From Guyanagaster necrorhizus (Eukaryota; Basidiomycota; Agaricomycetes; Agaricales; Physalacriaceae), in the NCBI RefSeq assembly GCF_019112545.1, contig NW_025064886.1, positions 1,180,490-1,244,489 on the forward strand: a DNA stretch of 64,000 nt, given 5' to 3'. Shown one piece after another: positions 1 to 10,579 of this stretch. Below the pieces are notes generated by a model. It saw nothing but the letters and a program-made list of their open reading frames with translations, was not told where the DNA came from and did not search any database. The stretch's first letter is position 1. Every line of letters starts with the position of its first letter. A program made the translations under genes and the position numbers.

Positions 1-838
1 ACTGCTGCAGGTTATGGGGTACGTTTTATCTACTTATTTTCCATGTCGATTTTCCTATGTAAACATCAACTTACAGGGCGTCATCGATGTTACGACAACC
101 GGAGGAACGTACGAGCAGCTAGCTGGAAACGCAGGATCTTTCTTCCTGGCGACGATTATTTCAGGCATCGTTTCCTATAGGTGGCCCGAAGACTTTGACC
201 TTGAGATTACCCGAAGGATGAACACTTTTCAACCGGAAGACGCTGACGCTGAAGGACACGTTGATGCTGCCGAGATAGACTCTGGGGACGAGAAGAGGAT
301 CGACACCAATGTCAGCGAGGTCGACATGGAGAAGGGTGTGCATGTCCATAACGATGCTTCGGATGATGATTTGTATAAAGACTCCATTTTTTCGGTACGA
401 CTCACCATCAGTCTATTTGTGGTGTAAGTCCATCACCGCTGATATAGGCCGTGCCGGGCTAACTGGTTTTTCCTCTCAGGCTCTGTGTTTTCGTGTAAGT
501 ATCCGGAAATTCACCTTAATATTCACAAAGGTTTCGTAGTCTATGCATGATGGTCATCCCGCAAATATGGTCCAAGGTACTTGAATCTCAGTACCTTCGG
601 CTGATTTCGTTCTCTTACACTCTGACAGGCTGGCTTCATCTGGTGGATTGTCCTTGCGTTCTTGTGGACATTCGTAGCTTCTTTCATCGTCATTATCTAC
701 CCTGTTGTGCGTCCTCATCGCGTTTACTCTCTCGTTTACAACTAACCGTTTACATAGTGGGAATCTCGATATGCTTTATGGGAGATATTACGAGGTATAA
801 TGGCGGATATATCTGGAAAACGCAAGGCTATCAGATGA
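1..838 (+). CDS. DUR3: DUR3-type urea/Na+ solute symporter, C-terminal part (5' end outside window)
   Basis: This is the 3' end of a plasma-membrane active urea transporter of the sodium:solute symporter family. Readable exons are <1-18, 77-423, 480-494, 540-576, 629-706 and 758-838, and they join in one frame. The first exons carry the family's conserved stretch GVIDVTTTGGTYEQLAGN, followed by a transmembrane helix and the motif SYRWPEDFDLE. A long acidic cytosolic loop rich in Asp and Glu follows. The last two helices are read from PQIWSK-AGFIWWIVLAFLWTF onward, and the tail ends WESRYALWEILRGI. The frame, the motif order and the terminal WESRYALWEILRG all fit fungal DUR3. Only about 190 codons are visible, so substrate specificity is inferred from family resemblance. 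Confidence 0.88.
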
Positions 839-1236
839 TTCTGTGGCATAGAAATCGTCCTGGATTCTTTAATCGACTATTTATGTACAAACACGTTACT
901 ATATAATTTTGAAGACCAACGACATGATATATGTGCATTTTCATGATAAAACCAGTGGCACTAGTCAGACAAAACGATACCCTTCATAGTTAATATAGCC
1001 TTGAGTGAAGGGAAAGAAAATAAGATCAACATAAGCCGCTAACCAAATCGTGGCATTTAGCGTGTTCCTCATCAAGTCGCAAGACGGTATCCTCTCCGTT
1101 TTCCATGACACGGGAGCTCGCAGAATACCGGCTTTCTTTCCCGTGACCGGAACATATTCTTTCATGGTCACTGTCGTCGTCATGCTTGGGATCATCAAGG
1201 ACGGATATTAGCTGCGTGTTTTAATCCAGGGCAGCA
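839..1236. other. Intergenic, no gene recognised
   Basis: Between the urea transporter stop and the unknown minus-strand gene there is an AT-rich 3' flank and a 77-codon minus-strand open frame (965-1198). That frame shows no recognisable motif and is probably chance. Confidence 0.4.
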
Positions 1237-2464
1237 TCAGTATGTCCCTGTATGCTGCTCTCGTCTCAATGGACAGACCTGAATGGACAGACCTGCATAG
1301 GCGATCAGGCTCTCGAGATCCGTGATGTATGAGGCGGTGTGGGACAGAAGCTCATGCGGGAGCTGGTCCTGATCCAGGGAAAGCCAGCATGGGTAATAGT
1401 CGACGAGATCGTCGAGATAATTGCACAGACGCGAAAACATCGATACCTGGGGTGCTTGATGCGGAAGCATACCACGATGGAAGGAAATCCACGGGGTTGG
1501 TATGAACTACCTCTCCATTCTTCGTGTCCAGCCTGACAATGACACATAAATAGAGGAAATGACTCCAAAAACGACAGAACTTTTCTTGGAGGAAGTGCGC
1601 ATGTGGTCGGTGACATCGACCACGGACGATTTCAGAGAACGTTCGTCTTCCAGATGTGTGGCAACATAGATGCAGAGATTCTCTCGGCTATCGGACTGGC
1701 AAATCATCGGCATCCCCGATCGTCAACAAGAGACAGGATGATTGGGCTAGTAAGTTACATGAGTAAACCGGTAGGAAGAGCACCATCCATGCAAATGTGA
1801 ATGTAATATGGTAATGGTCCTTGTCGATGCTTTGCGATAGTCCCAAAAGCTATGGTCTGGTATCGATTTCTGAAAGAGAAGACCTATGAAGGTCTCCACT
1901 ATACGACAACGGGTATCTTCTACCGAGTGAAACAATGGGGCGAATTCGCCCGTTGGAACTACGTCGTCTTCAATGATGGTGCCGATGTCTATGTACGACT
2001 GCATAGTACTGTCATCGACGCTCGGGATGGAGTGATCTGTTGTTCATATTGGTACTCGGTGGGTGTGTCTTTTCGGAATGATCTATGTCCATAATGATCA
2101 AAACTGATGCACCGATGTAGGAGCAGAATTCTTCTCTAGAAGGCGTGTGGTCCAAACGAAACAAAGTCTGAGAGTCGACATGAAAATAAGATTATTCAAC
2201 GGGGCTTCAAAAGCAACGGTAAGATTCGGGAGTTCACCGACCAGTGTTAAGGTCTGGAGGATAGGGCGCCCGTATATCATGCTTTTTAGACAGGTTAGCG
2301 ATTTTTTCATCGTATTCCGCACGAAGAACAGCCAGCCACTTGTCGAATTCCTCGCAATCTTCAGGGAATGTCGCAAGGATATCGAGACCGAGAACCTCTG
2401 TATAGGCATCAAAACGGTAATAGTAAAGGAAGGATCATCCTTTCCATCGATATACATTGAAGCC
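1237..2464 (-). pseudogene. Multi-exon gene of unknown family, frames broken
   Basis: I do not recognise the family, but several exon-like blocks on the minus strand read as real protein and abut plausible splice sites. A first block could start at 2464 (MDTPGFN). A second (about 2395-2242) reads LGLDILATFPEDCEEFDKWL and continues with charged helical sequence ending PYPPDLNT. A third (2167-2113) reads LFRLDHTPSREEFCSYIG. A fourth (from 2036) reads SYIDIGTIIEDDVVPTGEF. A fifth (about 1700-1512) and a sixth (from about 1455, LCNYLDDLVDYYPCW) follow. The join between the second and third blocks is out of phase with any GT-AG pair I can see. The last block contains an exact 14-base tandem duplication (1268-1295) that shifts the C-terminal frame; without it the frame stays open to a stop near 1211. 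It could be a dying gene, or a real gene with sequence errors. The Asp-rich segments are not enough to call a terpene cyclase. Confidence 0.4.
1268..1295. repeat. Perfect 14-bp tandem duplication
   Basis: The unit aatggacagacctg occurs twice back to back (1268-1281 and 1282-1295). It lies in the last exon of the minus-strand unknown gene. Its length is not a multiple of three, so it changes the reading frame of that exon. Confidence 0.85.
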
Positions 2465-2658
2465 TGGGGTATCCATAACGGAATTGATGGCAAGCGGTTC
2501 AGATTGTGGTTATATGGTCGTGTAGCAGATAAGTCGAGACCCCTGAGTGTGGGGCAAAATTTGACAGTATTTGTCTAGCTCTTCCGACACGCGCCGAACG
2601 CGCCGACGACGAATTGCCACTGACCACATCACTCTCACCTTGCCTGGTAGCACCCAAC

Positions 2659-5380
2659 ATGGCACCAGACAGCCATGACGAATGGACGACAAGCGGGACG
2701 ACCTCTACCCATACCGATAGGCCCACTGGCAGACGACCGCGATATGGCTCCGAGTCTGATGCTCAAGAGATGGTCATTCAGTCTCTACGTACCCAAATAC
2801 AGGATCTGTACTCCCAAGTAACAGAGCTAAACACCAAGCTCGTAAAATCATACGACAGAGTATCAGATCTTGAGGATGACCTCCACGTTACCTCCACCAA
2901 TTTGCGGTCGTCGACGCTGAAACTATCAGAGCTCGAATTTGAAAGGACTCAACATCTCTCCGCTCTGAATACGGGTCTGCTGGTGGAAAAGAGCAATGTT
3001 ACTGCCGAGCTAAATCGTTTGATGGAGAAGGCGACGGAGGAGGCAGCACAGCGTGGCCAAGCTGAGACAGCGCGGGCAACAATTGAGAAGGAATTGGATG
3101 ATCTCAGTGCGAGCCTCTTCGATCAGGCCAATACGATGGTTGCCGAGGCGCGATATTCCAAGGCGCTCAGTGAGCAGAAGGTCGAGGAAGCTGAGATTGC
3201 GTTGAAAGGTGCTGAGGAGGCCGTCGCAGTCATGCAGCAGCAAATGCAGGCGCTCCAGGCCGACAAGGAAGAGGCCGACAAACGTGCGCTGGAAATACGG
3301 GTCTCGATGGGTAAAGGGAAATGGGCAGAGCGACGTGAAGATGGCTCCCTGTGGCGCCCGCTGCGCCTTATCTGCTCTCACCTCCCGTACCAGGAGTTCC
3401 TCTTGTTCGTGGCTCACCTGCGCACTCTTCATATCTCCACCCCGACACCGCCAACAATGTCCACTCTTCTTCCGCTTCCATTCATTGCTCGCCTCTTGTC
3501 GGAAGACTCGTCAGTGATTTTCCGTCAGTTTATTCCATGCTCATTAATGCTTACGCTGCGCCAGAGAACCTGCTGTCCGCCTTGATCTCGCACCTTCGTT
3601 AAACTGGCTATCGCGCCGCTCAGTTCTTGCTGCCATCTATAATGGGCAGCTTACAATTGAACCCATCTCATCTAGTTATTTATTGCAAGATGCGTTCTTA
3701 AATGCACCTTCTATCTCTGGTCTTAGCAGTAACAATATTGTCTGTGCATTATGTGGAGAGTCTGTCTTCCCCAATTCCGAGTCGCGACCATCTGGCTCTG
3801 GCTCCTGGCCGTCTTCCCTGTTTAAGAAACCGCTGTCTTACACTTTGAATGGTTCGAATGGTTCAAATTCCGTCCCACCTTCTCCCAAAACTGCGAAACC
3901 TGCTCAAGTTCACATATTCAGAGTCTCATCATCAACGTCTCCATCATCGGCTCTTCCTAACCTCTCCATCCCTACAGCTTCTTTCATATCGACATCTTCA
4001 CAATCGCAGGCAAGTGGCTCTGCCATCAACCATCACTCCAATGGTGGTACCCAATCAACAACTGCATACGCTCTTTGCACCAGCGGCTGGTGTCTCATGC
4101 GGTTGCGACAGACATGCACTTTATGGGCATTCGTTCGCACAGGCATTGTGGAAAGAGTATGGGAAGAGGAAGTCCCGGCATTACCTCCCCCACCGATACC
4201 AACTGCGTCGAACGGCGACAAGCCCCCGGTTCCACCACGACGCAGGGGACTTTGGGGTATGGCTAGCGCTCTTGGCGAGAGGGCGGTGAGCTGGAGCAGC
4301 GACGACAAAGAAAAGAAGAAACTCCAACAGGAGAAGGAAAAGGAAAAGAAATTTGACCTTACGTGGGAGCGGGACCAAGCAAAGGCCATGGCACAGAATG
4401 AAAAACTGCGAGGCAAGAAGTTCGCACCGCCACCTGTGCACCCGTCCTTATCCGCTGGTCCCAAAAGCCCGCCAGTAGTCGCTCCAGCTCCTGTCCCGCC
4501 GCCATTGCCTAGACGAAACGACCGACGTCCTGTTCCACCGCCCCCGCCAACGGCAGCAAAGGAAGTGGAGCCGCCTACATTGGAGCGCCCCCAAACGCCG
4601 ACCCGCGTACCTCTTCCCGAGTCTAGACCCGCTACCCCCGCTACCCCGGCTTCCCCTGCAGCACCTCCTCCGCTCCCTCGAAGAGCTGCTGCGCGTGGGG
4701 CGCGTCCCTTGCCCGGATCGAGGCCAGGTACACCAAAGTCTGAAGGAGCAGCAAAGGAGAAATCAGAGGAGAAGGAGAAGGAGAAGGAGAAGAAAGCGCA
4801 GGACAACGATCGAGAGAACGAGGAGTCCGACGCTAAGAGGGACGAGAAAGCAGAGACCGAAGTAGGGAAAGAAGGCGAGAACGTAGAGAAAGAGGTTGAA
4901 GAGTCCACAGCAGAAGAGCGGCCTTCTGTTCCTTCTGAGGTGCCAACAACTGAACCTGTATCTGCCTCAGAGACCGTGACTGAACCCTATGAAACGTCGG
5001 GATCTGAACCAGAACTCTCTAGCGCAGTTGAGGTGGAAGAGAGCCCCCCTACTACTCTCATTTCGGAAGGGGCTGAACAGGCAAGGCCGTCTAGCTCGGA
5101 AAGCATTGAAAGCGACACACCCTCTTCACCTACGCCTTCGCATGTATATGGAAAGGTAGAGCTCGAAGATCGAAACGTGTCGGCTGGCTATGATGACGAA
5201 CAAGAACGGTTCGAAACACCGGTCCAGTCTGTATCTGAATCCGATGATGGGAAGGAGGAACCAGAGGATGAAACTAAAGAGGTGTACATAGGTGATACGA
5301 CTTGGGAAGAGAGGACTTGGAAAGAGTTGATACGGATAAAAGAGGACATGTTCTGGGCGCGTGTCGGTGGATTGAGGTAG
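2659..5380 (+). CDS. SEC2: Sec2-like Rab guanine nucleotide exchange factor
   Basis: Sec2 proteins activate the exocytic Rab GTPase (Sec4/Rab8) on secretory vesicles. Two exons, 2659-3509 and 3565-5380, join in frame to 888 residues. Residues about 35-220 form a continuous heptad coiled coil (Glu/Lys/Gln-rich), as expected for the Sec2 GEF domain. The conserved C-terminal module follows: CSHLPYQEFLLFVAHLR, then LPLPFIARLLSEDSEP across the intron, then LDLAPSLNWLSRRSVLAAIY and a Cys pair (IVCALCGE). Further on are SGWCLMRLRQTCTLWAFVRTG and VERVWEEEVP. The C-terminal 300 residues are low-complexity, with proline-rich runs and a (Lys/Glu)-rich repeat near 4770-4800. The ATG at 2659 is the first in this frame; no start codon other than near-cognate TTG/CTG lies upstream. 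Confidence 0.92.
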
Positions 5381-5562
5381 TATTATTATACACAAAGGCT
5401 GCTTTGGACTTCACCTACCACTTCCTTGCGCGTTCTCTAGAGCTACCTAGTTATTTAACGACTACACTTTTCTTTCTTTGGAATCATGCTTAGTCTAGAA
5501 CCTCATAAAGATACCCTCCATCCATGTGTCCGTCTTCGACCTGGTTATGTACATTACATCAC
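5381..5562. other. Convergent 3' spacer between SEC2 and CAB2
   Basis: SEC2 (plus) and CAB2 (minus) end tail to tail with 182 bases between stop codons, so both transcripts must terminate here or overlap. Confidence 0.6.
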
Positions 5563-6820
5563 TTATTTCTGCTTCACCCATTCTTCATGCCGTCTGACTA
5601 ATTCTGAGATGATGTCCTCTTCTATCTCTTTGGAAGGATCACGGATCAAGTCAATACGGAGCCAGTGATCTACGAATGTAGAAGGGGCTGAGCCAGTGGA
5701 AGCGTCGCCATTGAGCTGAGGATTACGAGAGACGAAAACCACCTCGAATTTACGCCGATGAAGGTCATTCCCGATGACCACTTGGTGACCATATCGTTCT
5801 AGAGCTGCATGTGCTTTTGGTATCAGCAAAAGAGGATCTGTTTCGAGCTTTGGAAAGGTGATGAGAGAGGGGTACTCGGCAAAATACTTCATTACCTTGA
5901 ACGAGACAATGAAACCGTCATGAGTCCATTCGTCTACCATTGACTTGAGGATCTTTGGCACTTGGTCCATCTCAATGTGTAGACTTCCCTTGCCAGATTG
6001 GATTTTGTGCTCTGACTAGAAGATTTTAACGCAAGTTCAAGGACCAAAAAGCCATTACGCACCATCTTCTGTCTTGGAAGGAAGAAGTCGCTGACAGCAG
6101 CGGCCAAGTAATACATCGCCCTTCTCCGCATGACAGAGAGCTCCTGAGAAACAGCGCGAAGAAGCCAGAGATAGTCATTGACAGTGATGAACGTCAAGGT
6201 AAGTAACGTTCCGGATGCATGCACGGACTTGTATGCCGTCAAGACCTCAAGCAAATGGGCTCTTTTATCTGCGGTCACACTAATCTGAGGGTCGCTGCTG
6301 TCCACCTGATCTATTTCGAGGAAGTCGAGAAAAGGATTGGTAGAATGGGAATAATGTCGGCTGAATGGCTGCAGACTGAACTGGCGATGCATGAAAATGA
6401 CGGCATATCCAGCTTTAAGGAAATACTCGGCAGATGTGGCGCCTCTGGTACCTGTGGTTTCTTCAGAAAAGTCCAGTAGAGCACTCAGAAGACCACCACA
6501 TACCGGCACTGAAATTGTCCAGAAAGCGAACACTGTTATACGTCGAATCGTAAGCGTCTCCCACCGCTGCGCAACGGAACGCTCTCACACATTGAGCTCC
6601 AAAGGAACAGTGGTCCCTCCACTCTATGCTTGTGGTACTGAGCAAAGCACCGAAACGGAAAATCGAAGGTCCTCACCGTAACCAAGACTACATTTCGATT
6701 CTGCTGGATTTGCTGGGCGACAAAGGTGCGAACGGCACTAACTTCGTGTTCGAGATTGGGTGGTGGACCCTGCGTAGCGAAGTACGACTCTGCAGAGAAG
6801 CTCGTAGATTCGCTGTGCAT
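5563..6820 (-). CDS. CAB2: Phosphopantothenate-cysteine ligase
   Basis: The enzyme ligates cysteine to 4'-phosphopantothenate in coenzyme A synthesis (cytosol). Five exons, in transcript order 6820-6677, 6623-6589, 6532-6504, 6451-6063 and 6015-5563, give 349 residues with all phases closing. The spliced protein has the nucleotide-binding start SGGTTVPLELNVVRFLDNFS followed by AGTRGATSAEYFLKAGYAV. Further family signatures are AMYYLAAAVSDFF, SEHKIQSGKGSLHIEMDQVP, TFPKLETDP and YGHQVVIGNDL. Two very small exons (35 and 29 bases) split the first signature. Length and motif order match eukaryotic PPCS/Cab2. The start at 6820 is the first ATG in frame. Confidence 0.93.
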
Positions 6821-7051
6821 CGTCAGTAGGGCTACGGTACATCATCATGGACCCTGGACTCTGTGTCATCGTGCCATGTGACATGGTCGCAGTTTCGAAC
6901 CTCGCGTCCAACGTACTCATTTAACAGGAATTTCTTCGTGGATACAAAGCATTCTCGTTAGACTACAGGTAAAAGGTTGCAGGTAATTGGACGTCATGTA
7001 ACCAAATCAATACTATCAAAATACATATTATGACCGGGTGAATAAATACAG

Positions 7052-7921
7052 TCAACTGAAGAATGATCCGCCATCAACGGTGATCTAGAAACGCAGTGTC
7101 TTGAGACAGAAAACGTACACATGAATTGAGCGACACGTACCGTCTGTCCAGTAATGAAGTGCGACTCTGGCGGCGCATCCCAGTTCCAGTGTTAAAACAT
7201 TGATGTCTAACGTTATTGAGATTCAGTCATCATAACAGTTAGATGTACCAGCGCTCTATGTCAACCCGCGAATGGCGAACTTTAATGCGCTATAATGACA
7301 TACACCCGCATGAGCCAGGAAGTGGTCGGACGAGGAAGCAAGAGAGTTCAAACGAGTCATTCTTACCTCTCATCCCTGCGACAGAACTTGCGCCGATGAT
7401 CCGCCCTCCCCAGCCTTGTTTAACCATCTGTTTGCGGCATGTTTATAGCAAAGGAATACTCCCCCGCTCATTTACACCAAAAATATGATCCTATTGCTCC
7501 GCCGTAGCTGATATCAGAATTCGAAATGCCCAAAACGTAAATAGGCATTCGATAACTCACTATCCATAAGACCAGAGAAGCTAAGACATATACCTGCATT
7601 AGCTATCATCTGGAAAAATCCATCAAATCGAATGAAAGAAAGAAGATTGAAGAGGTTGCTTACAACGACCAGCCTGCCTAACACTTACACGGTCTCATCA
7701 ACCATAGCCTTCACTTCGTCCTCCTTCGAAGCGTCAGCTATGTAGATGAACGCTTTGTTCCCCAACTCCTCAATTTCGCTGCGAAGAGTCTCCAGCGCCT
7801 CTTTCTGGGAAGCGATATCGTTCAAAGCAACTTTGAAGCCATCGCTTGCGAGCCGAAGCGCAACGGCTCGACCCATTCCGCGAGCGGAGCCTGTCACTAA
7901 TGCAACGGAGCGTTCTGCCAT
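7052..7921 (-). pseudogene. Short-chain dehydrogenase/reductase, decayed
   Basis: The N-terminus from 7921 is a clear classical SDR: VALVTGSARGMGRAVALRLA (TGxxxGxG cofactor motif), then LNDIAS and an acidic ADASKEDEV. Right after that exon the frame reaches an in-frame TAA inside what should be the ETVxxLGRL segment. Further exons are still recognisable: MIANAG (NAG motif), GWGGRIIGASSVAGMRG, then KFAIRGLT followed by an in-frame TAG. The catalytic Tyr part of YxxxK is not seen, and the following ~90 residues are missing. The last exon, HFITGQT-ITVDGGSFFS, is intact with its stop at 7052-7054. The family would be an NAD(P)H-dependent reductase of the acetoin/butanediol or 3-oxoacyl type. Two nonsense codons plus an internal deletion argue for a dead gene. 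Confidence 0.78.
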
Positions 7922-7959
7922 GGTGGTATGTTGTACGTTGCCTTCCTTGCAAGGAAGAG

Positions 7960-7970
7960 ATATATAGACG
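7960..7970 (-). promoter_or_regulatory. TATA-like element upstream of the SDR relic
   Basis: On the minus strand the sequence ctatatatct sits about 45 bases upstream of the SDR start codon, a usual distance for a fungal TATA element. The promoter therefore still looks intact although the reading frame is broken. Confidence 0.4.
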
Positions 7971-8287
7971 ACGGCCTAAATCCCATGAGGTGCTCGTAGT
8001 CTTTATATGTCCGATAAGGAGTTTATCGATGAATGGAAGACTGCATCACTGAATAGCGTGCAACCTCTCAGATGCCAGGCCCGTCTGGTGACGACATAAT
8101 TCAAAGAAAAGATCCAAAATAAACGTAGACCACTGTCAGCCGTTCTTGAGGAATTTACGGCATCTACGAGACAGCGCAGTCAGCACCGTACGATAAAGCA
8201 GAAAACAAGGCTATACTATTGCCACAAGAACTCAAAACTAGACGACTTTTACATATATAACAGAGAGATTAAAAGGGAACATAGCGT
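7971..8287. other. Intergenic, no gene seen
   Basis: Spacer between the SDR relic promoter and the 3' end of the RRM gene. It contains AT-rich sequence (around 8242-8275) compatible with a 3' processing region for the minus-strand RRM gene, and nothing else recognisable. Confidence 0.4.
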
Positions 8288-9234
8288 CTATGCCATCTCT
8301 ACATCCTGAGCAGGTGTTTCCTTTGCCGGTGCCGCCGCCGGCTCTGCGTCGCCCATGAACGCATCAAGCTCCTTGTCCAAATCCTCAGTAGTCTTGGGCT
8401 TTTTGGGACCTTTTGCTGCAGCTTTGCGAGCACGTTTCGACCGAACAGGACCACTAAGATCAAAGTCAGAGATACGAAAAAGACGGCAGTAAAAAGAAAC
8501 ACACGAGCCAGATTCCTTGGGGTTGGGTTCGTCCACACCGAGGCGGTCCAAAAGGGGAGGCTTCTGGATCCTGCTAAGAAGAGTCGACGTTGTTGGTGCG
8601 CTTGTTGCACGTCTTGGGTTCCGGGGCGGTAGCGTGTCGAAGGTTATCGACATGGCTTGGCCTTAATGGGAAGTCTAATCAGAAGGGGGTAGCCAACATA
8701 GTGCACACGTACCTTTGGCATCTTTGCCATCAAATGTCTTTTTGGCTATCGTTGCTTCCTCTGGCGTTTCGAAGGAAATAAAGGCGGTCCCTGTGGAGCG
8801 TCCACTGCGGTCGTACTTTGTAACAAAAAAACCGAAAGGCGCGGGTCGTTGGTTGGCTTTTTCAGGTAGCGTGGTGCTAGTCGGATATTCGTACCCTGAG
8901 TAACGGCTCGCGCACGAGCGTGCCAAATTGGCCAAAAATTGACTACAAAAATCATTTTCAAGCCCTTGTCTCAGATGAGACTCACTTACGGCCAGGTCTT
9001 TAGGCGTAATCTCGTAGTGCAGGTTTGATACGACGATCTTGGAATTGGGTGTGGCGAAAGTGGCAGGCACCCGTTTGACGCCGGGCAGACCAGGGGCCTT
9101 GTCGTGCAACCACTGACCATCGGTATTGGTTGGCCGCTGAAAAAAAAGAGTTGAATGAAAGACAGAGACGTTCGCAAAGAGGGACGACAAACAGTGTAAG
9201 GTTTCCGAGTATTTCTGTTTTGAAATGCGGACAT
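8288..9234 (-). CDS. Aly/REF (THO4)-type RRM mRNA-export adaptor
   Basis: Six exons on the minus strand (9234-9193, 9136-8990, 8942-8895, 8815-8713, 8661-8505, 8453-8288) close to 220 residues. A central RRM is seen: KIVVSNLHYEITPKDLA (RNP2 side), SIFGQFGTLVREPLLRYDRS, then GTAFISFETPEEA (RNP1 side). The C-terminal half is typical of Aly/FoP-type proteins. It has a conserved Arg/Ser-rich linker (RRATSAPTTSTLLSRIQKP), a basic patch KRARKAAAKGPKKPK, and the closing helix TEDLDKELDAFMGDAEP. Such proteins couple transcription and mRNA export in the nucleus. The first exon is only 14 codons (MSAFQNRNTRKPYT). The start at 9234 leaves 117 bases to the divergent mL59 start. Confidence 0.88.
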
Positions 9235-9351
9235 GGTGATGGTAAGGAGTCAAGAAGGGCGACGAAGAAAAAGTCCGGATCAGTCTTCGTATCGCTGACT
9301 TTTCATCACCTGAAGCTGTTGCCAAACAAAGCACCTCTCTTTCCGGCCTCG
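9235..9351. promoter_or_regulatory. Divergent promoter between Aly-type gene and mL59
   Basis: Only 117 bases separate the two start codons, which point in opposite directions. Both promoters must lie in this segment or overlap the neighbouring 5' UTRs. No TATA box is obvious on either strand. Confidence 0.6.
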
Positions 9352-10027
9352 ATGTCGACGGCGGCGGCGGGCCTCAGTGCTGTCAAAAGATTTCGTCTGC
9401 ACGAGATAAAAGGTCTCCGCCATCACTTGAAACGATATGGTCCCCTTCCAGAAAAACCCGACGCGAATCCTAAGGCTCTCCTGCTCCCTAATCCGTTTCT
9501 CCCGCGATTCAACCCAACGAGCGGTAGATGGGCACCACCCAAGTATTCCTTGCGACGCCAGGCGGAGCTGGTGAAACAGGCCAAGGTCACCAAGACTTTA
9601 CACCTCCTTCCCCCAGGTCCCAAATTGCGGGCGGCGGAGATTCTCGCAGCTCCAACAAAGAGCCCGAGGCTGAATTTGGACGAAAAGAAGAAAGCTTTAC
9701 GGGGGGGTTGGTTAAGCAAGGTTGAATGGGTTGGAAAGGTCAACGAGAAGCAGGTCAAGGGTGCGGAGAGTGGTACGCGGTTGTATTCAGGAAAGAAGAG
9801 GATGTTCAAGGGACACAAGTGGGAGCGCGTGAAGAGGCGCCGGTTCAACTACAAGAAGATTTTGCTGAGGGACATGGACCAACGCATCATGCGGTACAAG
9901 AGCGTATGTTGCTTATCCTTACTTCTTTTCATTGCTTTATGTGTTACTTTTGCAGTATTACAAGAACAGGCGGCCAAATCCTCTGGCTACACCACAAGTC
10001 AACAAGAAGGCCAAACTACCATTCTAG
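9352..10027 (+). CDS. Mitochondrial large ribosomal subunit protein mL59 (Mrpl25)
   Basis: Two exons (9352-9903 and 9956-10027) give 207 residues. The protein is strongly basic. It carries the fungal mL59 pattern: KRFRLHEIKGLRHHLKRYGP near the N-terminus, NPFLPRFNPTSGRWAPPKYS, SLRRQAELVK, and the C-terminal block GKKRMFKGHKWERVKRRRF. After the intron it continues YYKNRRPNPLATP and ends KKAKLPF. It would be a structural protein of the mitochondrial large ribosomal subunit, imported from the cytosol. It is transcribed divergently from the Aly-type gene. Confidence 0.88.
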
Positions 10028-10579
10028 TTCTATCTGTGTCTACAATTTCATTCCTTCTACATGATATAGTGCACAAAGAAATATAAGGAAGAAACATGCC
10101 TCTCATCAATACGTAGGAGTGCACAGTCCCTTGGCTCGAAGTTTGAGCGCGTTAACTCTCAATATTGTACCACATTCAGCGCAGTATATTTCGCAACCAC
10201 TCACTTATCAGACCTTGACGCGTTCTTGGATGTGGAATTCCTCTACTGACTTGCGAGGTGAGCTGCATAGACTTTTTCTTTCACGATGTAGCGCCCTGAC
10301 ACAATCTTCCATTTCAGGCGTCATTGTTCTTCAGGTATAATTCGTAAGGCGCTGACAGTAATCAATGCTCAATTTCTTCTCTCGCAGGCCCCAAGCTCAT
10401 CCTGCGATCTCCGAGTCCCGACACACAGGGATTCGTTCATCGAAATTGTATGCTGCGCGTTTCTTCTCCCTGAAACGGCTGCCTGAACGAATGCTCATCA
10501 TCAGCAATTCATTATAAGATGCTAGTCATAAATACGGATGCTTTTGCCTGCTGGTCTTTTCAAGGCGGTGTTTTTTACC
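10028..10579. other. Intergenic with unresolved short open frames
   Basis: A plus-strand stretch (about 10119-10450) has frames open for 50-70 codons and intron-like GT/AG pairs. I could not join them into a protein with a known motif, so I do not call a gene. Confidence 0.35.

Noticed and set aside
2098..2493. 131-codon uninterrupted minus-strand frame in the unknown gene
   Set aside because: It overlaps the more protein-like exon blocks in another frame and reads as a Ser/Leu/Arg-rich shadow. I kept the block model, although the broken join leaves some doubt.
1237..2493. Terpene cyclase (TRI5-like) identity for the unknown minus-strand gene
   Set aside because: Asp-rich pieces such as NYLDDLVDYY suggested it, but no NSE/DTE-type metal motif or matching order of helices was found.
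3010..3432. 140-codon minus-strand frame within SEC2 exon 1
   Set aside because: Antisense shadow of the coiled coil; no motif, and the sense frame matches the Sec2 family.
4033..4908. 291-codon open frame antisense to SEC2, Ser/Gly-rich
   Set aside because: It mirrors the low-complexity Pro/Glu/Lys-rich coding strand of SEC2; composition alone explains the lack of stops.
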